This document shows positions 1 through 9,181 of a stretch of DNA of 64,000 nt, one piece after another. The position numbers and the translations under genes are program-made. The notes beneath the pieces are model-generated. The model had not been told where the DNA came from and did no database searches. It saw nothing but the letters and a program-made list of their open reading frames with translations. How positions within the stretch are numbered: the stretch's first letter is position 1; each line of letters starts with the position of its first letter. This DNA comes from DATJHM01 sp963777355 (GTDB taxonomy: Bacteria > Chloroflexota > Ktedonobacteria > Ktedonobacterales > Ktedonobacteraceae). The DNA is taken from contig CAVZQK010000029.1 in assembly GCA_963777355.1 (NCBI GenBank), positions 40,380-104,379 of the forward strand. Reading direction: 5' to 3'.

Positions 1-1005
1 GCGCAATCTTCTCAACAACAAGGGCAACAGCAGAAAGAGATAAGTAGCGCGAAACAGGTGTGCAGTTTTGCTAGTGAGATAGCCTCGATCAATGGAGCTC
101 CCTGGGGGCCTTCGCTGTCCTGGTCTAGCCAGGGACAAATTGCAGTTGCTACCTATTCTCATTTCAAGCTATATTCTCCTACTAACTGTACCGCGACGTT
201 TTCTGCACAGTCGATACAACAAACCTATGAAACCATATGGTCGCCCGATGGCAAGAAAGTATTGACAGTTGATGCGGGTGATAATACTTTGTACATTTTC
301 GATAATCATGGAAGCTCTCTTGCACATCTGTCTTTCCCTCAATTGGGAACGAGCGGTGTTGGCTCTTTAGTCTGGTCCTCTGATAGCAATAAGATCATTT
401 TTAGCGCCAGGAACGCGGCAAATCAAGAGAGTGTCAAGAGTATAGATAGTAGCAATAATTATAAAGTAACGACTGTGCTGACGCTTCCTGCTGATAGTGC
501 CGGTTACCTCTATTCACCTGATGGAAAGTTGCTCCTGGTAACTCACGCAGATATGGTGGCACATACTAAAGTGCTTCAGCTCTGGGATGTCACTACTGGT
601 AAACAGATCAGCAGCTTTGCTCCCTCCTCATTCTTTGGGATGGCATTCTCACCTGATGGCTCTTTAGTTGCTGGGAGTGTTGATGTAACCGGTGGAAATT
701 CTCAGATACAGATTTATAGCACAGCAAATGGCAAACTTGTGAGCTCTTTTGTCTCTTCGTCAAAGTTTATCGCAAGTCTCGCCTGGTCGCCTGATGGCAA
801 GTATCTTGCTGCAAGCGAGACCTCAATCAACCTCTACGATGTTAATGCGCAGAAGACCATTGCTACATTCGGTCAAGTCGATACTCAGCATGCTATCACT
901 GCTCTGGCCTGGTCACCGAATAGTAAGAGCCTCGTTTCTTCAGCAGGAACTGTACAAGAAGGTGCTATCCCTGATGATACTGTAACTGTCTGGGCGCTTA
1001 GCTAA
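1..1005 (+). CDS. WD40-type beta-propeller protein, 5' end outside window
   Basis: The reading frame is open from the first base, so the true start lies upstream; the first in-frame GTG (58) has no ribosome binding site. The visible 334 residues begin with a Q/S-rich linker and then carry at least five WD40-like blades with repeated (W/F/Y)SPDG turns: IWSPDGKK, YLYSPDGK, AFSPDGS, AWSPDGK, AWSPNSK. Several blades end in LWD- or IYS-type strands, and the last is TVWALS. Such propellers are protein-interaction platforms. In Ktedonobacteria they often form the C-terminal half of Ser/Thr kinases or of anchored proteins, so an N-terminal kinase or membrane anchor outside the window is possible but unseen. 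A hairpin terminator follows at 1058. Confidence 0.8.
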   Translation, partial: AQSSQQQGQQQKEISSAKQVCSFASEIASINGAPWGPSLSWSSQGQIAVATYSHFKLYSPTNCTATFSAQSIQQTYETIWSPDGKKVLTVDAGDNTLYIFDNHGSSLAHLSFPQLGTSGVGSLVWSSDSNKIIFSARNAANQESVKSIDSSNNYKVTTVLTLPADSAGYLYSPDGKLLLVTHADMVAHTKVLQLWDVTTGKQISSFAPSSFFGMAFSPDGSLVAGSVDVTGGNSQIQIYSTANGKLVSSFVSSSKFIASLAWSPDGKYLAASETSINLYDVNAQKTIATFGQVDTQHAITALAWSPNSKSLVSSAGTVQEGAIPDDTVTVWALS

Positions 1006-1057
1006 AATACTTGATACGTCCTCAAAAAGGACTACCTTTACATTGCTTCTGACAATG

Positions 1058-1087
1058 GGACGACTACAAACTTTTATGTGGTCGTCC
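1058..1087 (+). terminator. hairpin downstream of the WD40 gene
   Basis: GGACGACTACA pairs with TGTGGTCGTCC (11 pairs including one G-U) around a loop of 8 bases, then TTCT. It lies 53 bases after the stop codon. The U-tract is weak. Confidence 0.5.
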
Positions 1088-1351
1088 TTCTGCTATATCC
1101 TATAGCCTTTTTTCTAGCCTGTCGTCAGAAGTCAATTGGAAGTTGTTGCCCAACTACCCCCGGATAAGAGTGGCCAGGGTAGGAGTGTTGGAAAGGGGAG
1201 CGTGAAACTTCGCTTTGCTGGAGATCGTGTAGTAGAGTGTTTGATAACGGAGAAATCTCGATAAAAAGATGATATGAGCGGGAGATAGAGAATATCAAAC
1301 CGCTTCTCTGAGTTTTTGGCATGTTTGAATGAACTGTTAGGAGGGAAATTC

Positions 1352-2251
1352 GTGCAAAATACATCTCAACGTCCGGCAGAGGCCAGCGGATCACTGACTA
1401 TTGGCGGTGATCTGAAAGTAAATCGTCTTGGTTTTGGTGCAATGCGCATTACTGGGGATGGTATTTGGGGTCCTCCTGCGAATAAGCAGGAAGCTCTGGC
1501 TGTTCTGCACCGTACATTGGAGCTCGGTATTAATCTGATTGATACTGCCGATTCTTATGGCCCCGCAGTCAGTGAGTCACTTATCGCTGAGGCGCTTTAT
1601 CCCTACCCATCTGAGCTCGTTATCGCGACGAAAGGTGGCCTGTTGCGTACAGGTCCCGGTCAATGGCCTCAGGATGGTAGACCGCAGCACTTGCGCCAGG
1701 CTCTGGAAGATAGCTTGCGCCGCTTACGCCTGGATCGAATCGACATTTATCAATTCCATCGGCCTGATCCTAAGGTGCCTTTTGAGGATTCCGTTGCTGA
1801 GCTGGCGCGTATGAAGGATGAGGGGAAGATTCGCCACGTTGGTCTCTCCAATATAACTGTTGAGGAGCTGGCGCGTGCCCAGAAAATTGTGCCGATTGTT
1901 ACCGTCCAGAATCATTATAATCTGGCGAAACGTCAATCTGAGCGCATGGATTTTGCGCAGTCGGAGGAGATGATTGATGTCTGTGCTCGCCAGGGGATTG
2001 GTTTTATTCCCTGGTCTCCTTTAACTACTGGCAAGCTTTCTCAGCCTGGAGGCGTTGTGGATGAGATTGCTAAAAGGCATCAGGCGCAGCCCAATCAGAT
2101 CGCAATTGCCTGGTTGTTACATCGTTCGAGCACGATTTTACCGATTCCAGGTACCTCAACAGTGAAGCATCTGGAAGATAATGCTCTGGGTGCAACCATT
2201 AAGCTGAGCGAGGAGGAATTTAGCCGAATCGATCTGGCGAGTCGCCAATAA
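1352..2251 (+). CDS. aldo/keto reductase
   Basis: A 299-aa NADPH-dependent oxidoreductase of the aldo/keto reductase superfamily (TIM barrel). Visible family features are the N-terminal LGFGAMRITG strand, the catalytic Asp/Tyr pair in LIDTADSYGP, the RLRLDRIDIYQFHRPDP strand with the catalytic His, the GLSN turn, the QNHYNLAKR segment, and the C-terminal cofactor stretch ILPIPGTSTVKHLEDN. GTG at 1352 is chosen because AGGAGGG sits 6 bases upstream; a longer frame from TTG 1316 would place that Shine-Dalgarno inside the gene. It is transcribed alone and followed by a hairpin. The substrate cannot be told from sequence; the closest general type is the YdbC/Tas-like group acting on aldehydes or ketones. 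Confidence 0.9.
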   Translation: MQNTSQRPAEASGSLTIGGDLKVNRLGFGAMRITGDGIWGPPANKQEALAVLHRTLELGINLIDTADSYGPAVSESLIAEALYPYPSELVIATKGGLLRTGPGQWPQDGRPQHLRQALEDSLRRLRLDRIDIYQFHRPDPKVPFEDSVAELARMKDEGKIRHVGLSNITVEELARAQKIVPIVTVQNHYNLAKRQSERMDFAQSEEMIDVCARQGIGFIPWSPLTTGKLSQPGGVVDEIAKRHQAQPNQIAIAWLLHRSSTILPIPGTSTVKHLEDNALGATIKLSEEEFSRIDLASRQ

Positions 2252-2321
2252 TAAAGGAGACCGCTCGTAGAGCCGCCAGGATGTAGTTTGTACTGTAAAA
2301 TGGTGCCCTCGTAACCTTGCT

Positions 2322-2357
2322 TGACCCGACAATATGCATATGCATGCTGTCGGGTCA
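2322..2357 (+). terminator. hairpin after aldo/keto reductase
   Basis: TGACCCGACA and TGTCGGGTCA form a perfect 10-bp stem. The 16-base loop is itself partly self-complementary (ATGCATATGCAT). An AT-rich run follows. It is probably the terminator of the gene ending at 2251. Confidence 0.55.
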
Positions 2358-2585
2358 TATACGTTTATATATAGTAAGATACAGAAAATATATTCCTGTT
2401 TTTAGAATTTCATAAAATATGCTAGTTTATCCTTGTCGATTGCTATATGAGCTATAATGTTTTTATACCCTGGTGATACCATTCTCATCAAGAAGTACTG
2501 GTCCTTTTCAAGAAGTACTTTTTATTGTACTCTAAAAGAAAGCTCGGCAGATTGGTTACTACTCCGGGTGAGGAGCATAAATTTC

Positions 2586-4118
2586 ATGGATGTGGAAAAT
2601 CACGAAATTTTATTTTCGTTTGATCAGCCGGCAAAGGTGCTACCTTCTCTTTTAACAACGGTACAACAAACACTTGCTCAGCAAAAAACTCGTTCGGGCA
2701 AGAGTGTGCCTTTGTATGAAGCACATCGTGTGTTGATCATTGATGCTCAACAGGAACGTGCAAACTATCTCGTGCAGGTTTTATCCCTGGCCGGATATCG
2801 TTCGTTCTCTGTCCCACATTCGCTGGCAGCGTTTACGTTTTTTCTCCAGGGTTCTTTTATTCCCTTGCTGGTAATTCTCGGTCAAGATGATCCTGCAAAA
2901 CGATTTTTTCTCCAGCGTCTTGTTCAGCAGATGGTACAAAAATTTGATGTAGAGCTGCCTGTCGTGCGCCTGATTACTCAAGTGTCAGCGTCTCCTCCAA
3001 GTTTACATGGCATGAATTTTATGCCTCTGTTGCAGAATCCTCCTACGCCTGTGCCGCCTCATGCTTCTATAGAAGCATTGGTGCCCCCTTCTCTGCCACA
3101 ACAAACGTTTGTCTCGCAGTCCGATGAATTTGCTAGGGTTTCTACGATTCCGCTAAAGAATCCTCCATCTTCAGATTCCTTCTCGCAATCTTTGCAGCCT
3201 ATTCAGCAGAGCTCACCTTTGCATCCATTGCCTTCTCCTCCGAAAAAGCAGACGAAGATTTCTTTGGAAGGCCAGAGCCTGGGCCGCTATCAAATTGAGG
3301 CATGCATAGGGAATGGGCCGCTGGGAGATGTCTATCGTGTCTATGATCGCTTACGCGAAAATCGTGTTGCGTTAAAGGCTATGCAGACAGACGTTGTGCC
3401 GTCTTTTTCAAATGATGTTTCTCTGGAAGAGGAGCATCTTTTTCAGCGGGAATCTGCTCTGATGGCCCGTTTGAAGCATGAACATATTGCTCCCGTCTTG
3501 AATACGGGAAAGACATATATTAGTGGTTCATCATTTCTTTATAAGACGATGCCTTTCTATTCAGAAGGCTCTTTGACACAATGGCTTTATGAGCATAATG
3601 GCAATAAGGCTCGTGCCCCTCGTGAAATATTACCTCTGATTATGCAATTGGCTGATGCTTTGCAGTATAGCCACGATCAGCAAGTGCTCTTTCAGAATTT
3701 TAAGCCTGGTAATATTCTTGTAAAGGAGCCTGCAAAATCTATTCAAACTATTGCTCTGGTACTGACAGATTTTGCTGTTGGGTTTGATGTGCTTTCTCTG
3801 CCATCCGCAACGATGGATACCTTTCTTTATCTGGCTCCTGAGCGCTGGGAGGGCCATGCTTTGCCTGCTTCAGATCAGTATGCTCTGGCTGCTTTTGCCT
3901 ATGAACTGCTGGCTGGGCGAAGCGTATTTCAGGGTAATACTGAGCAGATTATGAAACGTTTGCATTTAGCGATGCAGCCGCAGCCTCCTTCTTTATTTAA
4001 TACCTCGCTCTCAACTCAGGCGAGCAATATTATCTTACGGGCTTTGGCGAAAAGGCCGGAAGAGCGTTTTGCCTCTGTAGGCCTTTTTGCGCAGAATCTC
4101 CAGCGTTTTTGTTCTTAG
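2586..4118 (+). CDS. receiver-like + degenerate Ser/Thr protein kinase (probable pseudokinase)
   Basis: About 510 aa. Residues 48-130 resemble a response-regulator receiver fold (VLIIDAQQE start), but the phosphoacceptor strand reads LLVILGQDD without the usual Asp. A Pro/Ser-rich linker follows, then a Hanks-type kinase domain from about residue 240: glycine loop IGNGPLGDVY, ATP-binding Lys in VALKAM, and the segment FQNFKPGNIL where HRDLKPxNIL is expected. The catalytic Asp is thus replaced by Asn, and the metal-binding DFG reads DFA. APE is present (LAPERWEG). It may bind ATP but probably phosphorylates poorly or not at all. ATG 2586 is preferred (GAGGAG 10 bases upstream); ATG 2457 would add 43 residues but has no Shine-Dalgarno and overlaps a TATAAT. 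It converges on the histidine kinase gene with 7 bases between them. Confidence 0.8.
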   Translation: MDVENHEILFSFDQPAKVLPSLLTTVQQTLAQQKTRSGKSVPLYEAHRVLIIDAQQERANYLVQVLSLAGYRSFSVPHSLAAFTFFLQGSFIPLLVILGQDDPAKRFFLQRLVQQMVQKFDVELPVVRLITQVSASPPSLHGMNFMPLLQNPPTPVPPHASIEALVPPSLPQQTFVSQSDEFARVSTIPLKNPPSSDSFSQSLQPIQQSSPLHPLPSPPKKQTKISLEGQSLGRYQIEACIGNGPLGDVYRVYDRLRENRVALKAMQTDVVPSFSNDVSLEEEHLFQRESALMARLKHEHIAPVLNTGKTYISGSSFLYKTMPFYSEGSLTQWLYEHNGNKARAPREILPLIMQLADALQYSHDQQVLFQNFKPGNILVKEPAKSIQTIALVLTDFAVGFDVLSLPSATMDTFLYLAPERWEGHALPASDQYALAAFAYELLAGRSVFQGNTEQIMKRLHLAMQPQPPSLFNTSLSTQASNIILRALAKRPEERFASVGLFAQNLQRFCS

Positions 4119-4125
4119 CGTCCCG

Positions 4126-6270
4126 TTAGTTTTCTCCTAATAGAGCCTGGTCGATCTCTTCTTTGTTCAGGGGTAGCGTGATATGAAAGGTTGTGCCTTG
4201 CCCTTTGGTACTTTCGACCCAGATATTGCCGCCGTGCCGTACAACAATCTCTTTGACTAGATAGAGACCAATGCCAAAGCCACTGAGTGAAGGATCAAGA
4301 TTGCTAGCACGGTAGAAGCGCTTAAAGATATGTGGCAACGCGTCAGCGGAGATGCCGATGCCCTCATCTTTAATCCAGAGTTGTACTTCGTGCTGACGTT
4401 CGCTGTTATAATATACTCCAACCTCGACGGTGCCCCCACCTGGATTATATTTGATCGCGTTGCTGAGTAGATTGTGTAACATCTGGCCGATTCGCTCTCC
4501 ATCCAGGTAGGCATTTATGCTGCCTGTCTTCTCCAATCCGTGCAATAGCAGTTTAATTTGATGGTCGCGGGTGGTGACTGCATAGGTATCAATCGCGTGA
4601 GTGACGATAGCGAGAAGATTGCAAGGAGTGGGTTTCAGAATAAAGTGGTCTTGTTCAATTCGAGATATGTCGAGCATGGTTTCAATCAAGCTCGTTAGAT
4701 GTTCACTCTGTTCGGTAATATTTGAGAGGGCCTGCTGTGTCATTTCATCAAGGCTATCATCCTGAGCGTTTTTGATCTGGAGGATTTCGGCAAAGCCCTG
4801 GATGACAGTGATGGGCGTGCGCAGTTCGTGGTTGGCTATAGAAAGGAAGTCGTTTTTATGTTGTTCCAGGCTCTTTTGAGCCGTGATATCTTGTAGCACA
4901 AGAACCGAGCTGGTCGTGATACCATTCTCTCCATAGAGAGGAGCGGTAGATGCCAGCGTAACCACATAATCTCCACCGGGTTGTACTACAAGTGTCTCCT
5001 TGCTGCGTAAATGTTCACCACAGAGGGCCCGTACGACAACGAAGTTCCAGGGAAGAATCGGCTGCCCATCCGAAGTTGTGCTGGTGTAAGCGCTGCGATG
5101 CCAGCGGTGAGTATGGAGTGGAACATGTAGAAGTTCTGAGAGAGGGATGCCGAGGATTTCGGCGGCGGCCTGATTCGCATAGCTAAAGGTACCAGTGGAG
5201 ATTTCAGCGATAAGAATTCCTTCGGGTAGCTGATCAAGAGTAGTGCGTAGGCGTTCGCGTTCGTGGCTGACAGAGGCGTGTAGGCGTGCGTGTGCGAGAG
5301 CGGCTGCGATATGGGTACCGCAGCCCTTCAATGTTAATGCTTCAATACCATCCGCCTGAATAGGCGTGCTAAAAATAACGGTAAGCATGCCTTCGAGATA
5401 ATCGTTAAAGCGCAGGGGAAGACAAATATAGCCGTGAGCATGATTTTGAGCCAGCGGATGGTAACGTTCAATTTTCCCATTGCGAACTGCATCTTGAACG
5501 TCCTCAATCACAATTGGCTCATCCTTTTCTAGTGCGCCCCAGGTGAGAAAGGGCTGTTTGCCTAATGGGATCTTTTCAAATGAAGCGACGCGGCCTTTCT
5601 GATTCATCTGTTCGTTTTCTGCTATACTACTCATGCAGAGCAAGCGTAATAGCTGTTGCGTATGATCTGCTATGTGAATACTTGCTCCTGCACTATTCAG
5701 CAGTTGTTCCTGAATTACTTTGATTGCTACATCTCCTACATGTTTGGTATCTAGAGTACCTTGTACCGTGCGGGCAATCGCTTCAATAATCTCCAGTCGC
5801 TTGCGTTCGGCTTCAATAGTTCCATTGACCTGAGAGAGATTCTGGTTATCCTGTTCAGCTTTTTTTCGTGCACGAACCTCTTCGCTGACATCACTAAGAC
5901 TTTGTACAAGATAACTAACCTCTCCTCGATCATTCTGTATTGCCTGAATTGTACTATTCCAATAAGTCATCTCCTGCTGTTGATTGGGCAGGAAATATTC
6001 TTGGATGTACATCGTCTTGCCACTGGCGACGATACTCTGAAATTGCTCAATCACCCCAAAGTTTCGGGCGATTTCTCCCCATTGATAGAGTGAATGGCCT
6101 AGAGCTTTACCGCCGCGCCAATCCTCAGAAAGAAAGGCTTCTAGCATCTGCATATAGAGAGGGTTAGCATCGAGTAGATTAAAGTTGCTGGCGTCGTAAA
6201 TAGCTAGCCCTATAGATACATGTTCTAGCATCATATCGGCATAGCGTCTGCTTCCCTGCACTTCTGTCAT
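4126..6270 (-). CDS. PAS-GAF-PAS sensor histidine kinase
   Basis: A 714-aa cytoplasmic sensor kinase without an obvious membrane segment. Domain order: PAS (about 10-125, with a PAC-like tail QSLSDVSEEV), a short coiled coil, GAF (about 160-335), a second PAS (about 345-465, ending VLVLQDITAQKSLEQ), HisKA with the phosphorylated His near 481 in NHELRTPI, and HATPase_c with the N box NLLSNAIKYNPGG, G1 DEGIGIS, the F box FKRFYRA, and G2 GFGIGLYL. All catalytic motifs are intact, so it should autophosphorylate. GAGGAG lies just upstream of the ATG. No response regulator is adjacent; the degenerate receiver-kinase at 2586 is the convergent neighbour, and a functional link between them is only a guess. 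Confidence 0.92.
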   Translation of the reverse strand: MTEVQGSRRYADMMLEHVSIGLAIYDASNFNLLDANPLYMQMLEAFLSEDWRGGKALGHSLYQWGEIARNFGVIEQFQSIVASGKTMYIQEYFLPNQQQEMTYWNSTIQAIQNDRGEVSYLVQSLSDVSEEVRARKKAEQDNQNLSQVNGTIEAERKRLEIIEAIARTVQGTLDTKHVGDVAIKVIQEQLLNSAGASIHIADHTQQLLRLLCMSSIAENEQMNQKGRVASFEKIPLGKQPFLTWGALEKDEPIVIEDVQDAVRNGKIERYHPLAQNHAHGYICLPLRFNDYLEGMLTVIFSTPIQADGIEALTLKGCGTHIAAALAHARLHASVSHERERLRTTLDQLPEGILIAEISTGTFSYANQAAAEILGIPLSELLHVPLHTHRWHRSAYTSTTSDGQPILPWNFVVVRALCGEHLRSKETLVVQPGGDYVVTLASTAPLYGENGITTSSVLVLQDITAQKSLEQHKNDFLSIANHELRTPITVIQGFAEILQIKNAQDDSLDEMTQQALSNITEQSEHLTSLIETMLDISRIEQDHFILKPTPCNLLAIVTHAIDTYAVTTRDHQIKLLLHGLEKTGSINAYLDGERIGQMLHNLLSNAIKYNPGGGTVEVGVYYNSERQHEVQLWIKDEGIGISADALPHIFKRFYRASNLDPSLSGFGIGLYLVKEIVVRHGGNIWVESTKGQGTTFHITLPLNKEEIDQALLGEN

Positions 6271-6365
6271 CAGTGCTCTCCTCCTCGCTGGCCCGGCTGT
6301 GAATGATCATATTTTATAATAATAAGAGAAATTGTAGACTTTTATCTTTTTTTTATAGCGTTCTA

Positions 6366-6395
6366 TTGTGATACGAAAGGCTGCCACGCTATAAT
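6366..6395 (+). promoter_or_regulatory. candidate sigma-70 promoter for the methyltransferase at 6463
   Basis: TTGTGA, 18-base spacer, TATAAT, ending 67 bases before the start codon. The -10 is perfect and the -35 matches 4 of 6. Confidence 0.45.
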
Positions 6396-6462
6396 AGTAC
6401 TGCTAGCTTGTGAAAAATGCAATGAGTAAAAATGGTTTCTTTACACGAGGAGATAAAGCTGT

Positions 6463-7335
6463 ATGACGAAGCCGGAAGGGCAGGCTCATGAGAGTAAGTA
6501 TGTCTTTGATGCCGAGAATGCTGCTGAAATGGCTCGTTTGCGTAAGCAAGATGAGTTAGTGACGCGCAACATGGGAGGACTTCTCTCTGAGCAGACAGAT
6601 CTCTCTTCTATTCATACGGTCTTAGATGTGGCATGTGGTCCCGGTGGCTGGGTACTTGATCTTGCGTCGGCATATCCCACTATCCAGGTGACTGGTGTAG
6701 ATCTTTCGCGGACAATGCTAGATTTTGCTCGCTCATTTGCTGTGGAGCGAGGGCTAAACAACGCGCATTTCCGCCAGCAAAACTTGCTTGAGCCTTTCAA
6801 TTTTTCCTCTGCATCTTTTGATCTGGTAAATGCTCGCTATCTCTTTGGTATTTTGACGCCTCCTGACTGGTCGAAAGTTATTCGTGAACTGGTCCGTCTC
6901 GTTCGTCCGGGTGGGATTGTGCGTTTGACGGAGCCGGAGTTGGGGATTACTAATGACCCGGCTATCGAAGAGTTTAACTATATCTTTATGCAGTCGCTTG
7001 TGCGTTCTGGACAAAGTTTCTCGCCCGATGGTCGTCATGTTGGTATTACTGCGGTCTTGCCGAGTCTCTTACGTGAAGCTGGGTTGGTCAATGTGCAGAT
7101 GAAAGCGCACGTGGCTGAGATATCGTATGGTACGCGGGACCATGTTGACGCTTTACAAGATGTTATGGTCATTTTAAAGTCGCTTCAGCCTTATTTAATC
7201 AAGACTGGTATGATTACACAAGAACGGGCCAATCAACTCTATGAACAGGCCATTGAGGGTATGCAATCCTCGAACTTTCGTGGCATCAGTTACTTTCTGA
7301 CCACCTGGGGTGAGGTTCCTCCTGCTAGAACTTAG
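6463..7335 (+). CDS. class I SAM-dependent methyltransferase
   Basis: A 290-aa Rossmann-fold methyltransferase. SAM-binding motif I is VLDVACGPGGW (about residues 49-59), followed by the acidic end of strand 2 in VTGVDLSRTML, motif II-like NLLEPFNFSSASFDLVNARY, and the post-motif strand LVRPGGIVRLTEPE. The substrate cannot be assigned; such ubiE/COQ5-like enzymes act on small molecules or quinones. GAGGAG lies 10 bases before the ATG. A paralogue with the same N-terminal pattern (VxDAExxAEMxRL) lies frameshifted at 16755. It ends in a bidirectional hairpin shared with the convergent GNAT gene. Confidence 0.88.
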   Translation: MTKPEGQAHESKYVFDAENAAEMARLRKQDELVTRNMGGLLSEQTDLSSIHTVLDVACGPGGWVLDLASAYPTIQVTGVDLSRTMLDFARSFAVERGLNNAHFRQQNLLEPFNFSSASFDLVNARYLFGILTPPDWSKVIRELVRLVRPGGIVRLTEPELGITNDPAIEEFNYIFMQSLVRSGQSFSPDGRHVGITAVLPSLLREAGLVNVQMKAHVAEISYGTRDHVDALQDVMVILKSLQPYLIKTGMITQERANQLYEQAIEGMQSSNFRGISYFLTTWGEVPPART

Positions 7336-7342
7336 CAAGATG

Positions 7343-7379
7343 GGCTCTCTCCCAGACACATATGGAAAGGGAGAGAGCC
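7343..7379. terminator. bidirectional hairpin between convergent genes
   Basis: GGCTCTCTCCC and GGGAGAGAGCC form a perfect 11-bp stem with a 15-base loop, exactly between the stop codons at 7335 (+) and 7388 (-). Confidence 0.65.
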
Positions 7380-7387
7380 GCCAGGGG

Positions 7388-7921
7388 CTACTCGCCGCGC
7401 AACTTGCTATAAACGATCAGATCATGCCAGGTACCATTGCGCCATTGTGCCTGACGTAGCGTGCCTTCTCTGCTGAAGCCTGCCTTTTCAAGAGAACGCT
7501 GCTCAGCTCGATTGGTGATATCTGTTGAAGCCTCGACGCGCTTAATTGGATAGGTCGCGAAAAGATAGTCAGCAAGGAGCCTCTGGGCCTCGGTGCCGTA
7601 GCCGCGACTGCGGTAGTCGGCATGGATACTCAGGCCAATAGTATAGGCAATGCTGCCATCGTTGGGTCCATAGCGTTGCTGATGATAGTCAATTTCACCA
7701 ATTACCGTCTGAGCGAGATCGAGGAGCGCAATCACCAGTGAACCATGCTGGGAATCAAGATAGCTCTCCCCTTTCTCGAAAGTGGCTGTAAGAGTACCAG
7801 GGTGGCGCAAGCCAAAAAAATTGTATTCGCTGTTGAAACTGAGATCGTTCGTCCAGGCCTCAAATAGAGGGAGGTCGTTCCGCTGAAGTGGGCGTAACAG
7901 AATCTGTTTACCAGGTAGCAT
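7388..7921 (-). CDS. GNAT family N-acetyltransferase (RimJ/RimL type)
   Basis: A 177-aa acetyl-CoA-dependent acetyltransferase. It has the RimJ/L-like opening QILLRPLQRNDLPLFEAW, core strand IGEIDYHQ, the acetyl-CoA-binding motif A region LSIHADYRSRGYGTEAQRLL (the R-x-x-G-x-G/A pyrophosphate loop is RSRGYGT), and the late motif KRVEASTDITNRAEQRSLEKAGF that is typical of this subfamily. The target may be a protein N-terminus or a small amine. Its start is separated from the TPR gene end at 7955 by 33 bases, so it may be the last gene of that minus-strand unit. Confidence 0.9.
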   Translation of the reverse strand: MLPGKQILLRPLQRNDLPLFEAWTNDLSFNSEYNFFGLRHPGTLTATFEKGESYLDSQHGSLVIALLDLAQTVIGEIDYHQQRYGPNDGSIAYTIGLSIHADYRSRGYGTEAQRLLADYLFATYPIKRVEASTDITNRAEQRSLEKAGFSREGTLRQAQWRNGTWHDLIVYSKLRGE

Positions 7922-7954
7922 AGAATTTGTGATCCTAACATTAAGAAATTGGCT

Positions 7955-9181
7955 TTATGTGCTTTCGGTTTGAGCTTGTAATTGTTGAGCCTGGTGGGCC
8001 AGGAGGGCAAACTCGTTTTTGGGTTTAGCGCCGGCAAACACGGCTAACTCTTTAATGGCCTGTTGCTTTTTTCCTAGCAATAAAAGGATTTCTACCAGGG
8101 TCAACTGACCTTTGAAGCGCGTTTCGGCCTCTAGCTCTTTGAGGGCGAGGACGCGTTTAATTGTTTGTAGAGCGTGATGGAGATGGTGGGTACGTATGGT
8201 GGGCACGTCCTCGGCCTTCCAGGAGAGGGCGATACGCATGTTGCTCAGGGCGACTAGGGCGGCCCCAATACAGGGATGGTTGTTATGCATGGCGCGTCCG
8301 ATGCTCAGAGAGCGTAGCACACAGGTCTGAGCCTCGTCCAATTTTCCCTGCTCTTGCAGGACGGCGGCGAGATAGGCGTTCCATTTGCAAAGATATTCGC
8401 GATCATTCAAGCGCTCTTGATAGCTAATGGCTCTGCGATAAAGTTGCGCCGCTACCTCCAGGTCGTCCTGTTCAGGGGCCGCAGCCAGCTCGGCTTGATT
8501 CCAGAAAATTACACCCATAAGAGGTTCATCACCAAGTTGTCCCGCCAGGAGCAAGGAACTTTGCAGGAAATCGCCAGCGGTTTTGTATGCGCCCAGTTTG
8601 AGATGAATATGGCCCAGATCACAATGGACGTGAGCCATGCGGCGTTTATGATCGCACTGTTTGAAAATTGTAAGCGCTGTAGTAAGATGGGCCAGAGAAT
8701 CGCTCAGACGTCCCTCCGCCTCAGCCAGGGCTGCAAGCAGCTTATGCGTCTGTCCCATATCTACCAGATAGCCTTCGAGTGTGCGCTGGATGCGTGTCAA
8801 TCGGGCGGCGCTGACGCCGCTCTGATTGGCTAGAGGCTGTTGTTGTTGCTCAAAAAGCATAAGGGCTTCTTGCATTGCCAGGCGTGCCTCTGGATAGCGT
8901 CCCTCCATAATTGAGAGGCTCCCCTGTTGATGGCGTAGTCGTGCCCAGGCCGGGCCAGCTATTACGCCTGCATCTCGCAACATCTGTTCTCCCCGCTCCA
9001 GATATGAGCGAGCTTTGGGGACATCGCCAGTGTAACGCCAGGTCCAGCCGATCTCTGCCCAGAGAAGAGCCTGCAATTGAGCCTCATATTGGGCCGCTGA
9101 ACTGGAGTCATCGTGCGGACGATCTTCGCGCAATGCTAGCACCCAGGCGTAGAGCACTGCGCGCCTCCTCGAAATTGCCAC
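7955..9181 (-). CDS. TPR-rich C-terminal part of the BTAD/AAA regulator (frameshifted off)
   Basis: A frame of 408 aa made almost entirely of TPR-like helical hairpins: LLWAEIGWTWRYTGDVPKA, RHQQGSLSIMEGRYPEA, HVHCDLGHIHLKLGAYKTA, KWNAYLAAVLQEQGKLDEA. It overlaps the end of the upstream gene by 74 bases in another frame. Its nominal GTG start has no Shine-Dalgarno, and its first 25 or so residues look non-native, whereas the TPR pattern of the upstream gene (NFEEARSALRLGASIARR) continues smoothly into SSSAAQYEAQLQALLWAE here. The best reading is one regulator of roughly 1,350 aa split by a single extra base near 9105-9125. A translationally coupled pair is the alternative. Confidence 0.75.
   Translation of the reverse strand: MAISRRRAVLYAWVLALREDRPHDDSSSAAQYEAQLQALLWAEIGWTWRYTGDVPKARSYLERGEQMLRDAGVIAGPAWARLRHQQGSLSIMEGRYPEARLAMQEALMLFEQQQQPLANQSGVSAARLTRIQRTLEGYLVDMGQTHKLLAALAEAEGRLSDSLAHLTTALTIFKQCDHKRRMAHVHCDLGHIHLKLGAYKTAGDFLQSSLLLAGQLGDEPLMGVIFWNQAELAAAPEQDDLEVAAQLYRRAISYQERLNDREYLCKWNAYLAAVLQEQGKLDEAQTCVLRSLSIGRAMHNNHPCIGAALVALSNMRIALSWKAEDVPTIRTHHLHHALQTIKRVLALKELEAETRFKGQLTLVEILLLLGKKQQAIKELAVFAGAKPKNEFALLAHQAQQLQAQTEST

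Noticed and set aside
2457..2585. N-terminal extension of the pseudokinase from ATG 2457
   Set aside because: The ATG overlaps a TATAAT that may be the promoter and has no Shine-Dalgarno; ATG 2586 has one.
8354..8833. 159-codon plus-strand frame inside the TPR gene
   Set aside because: It is antisense to well-formed TPR repeats and has no domain of its own.
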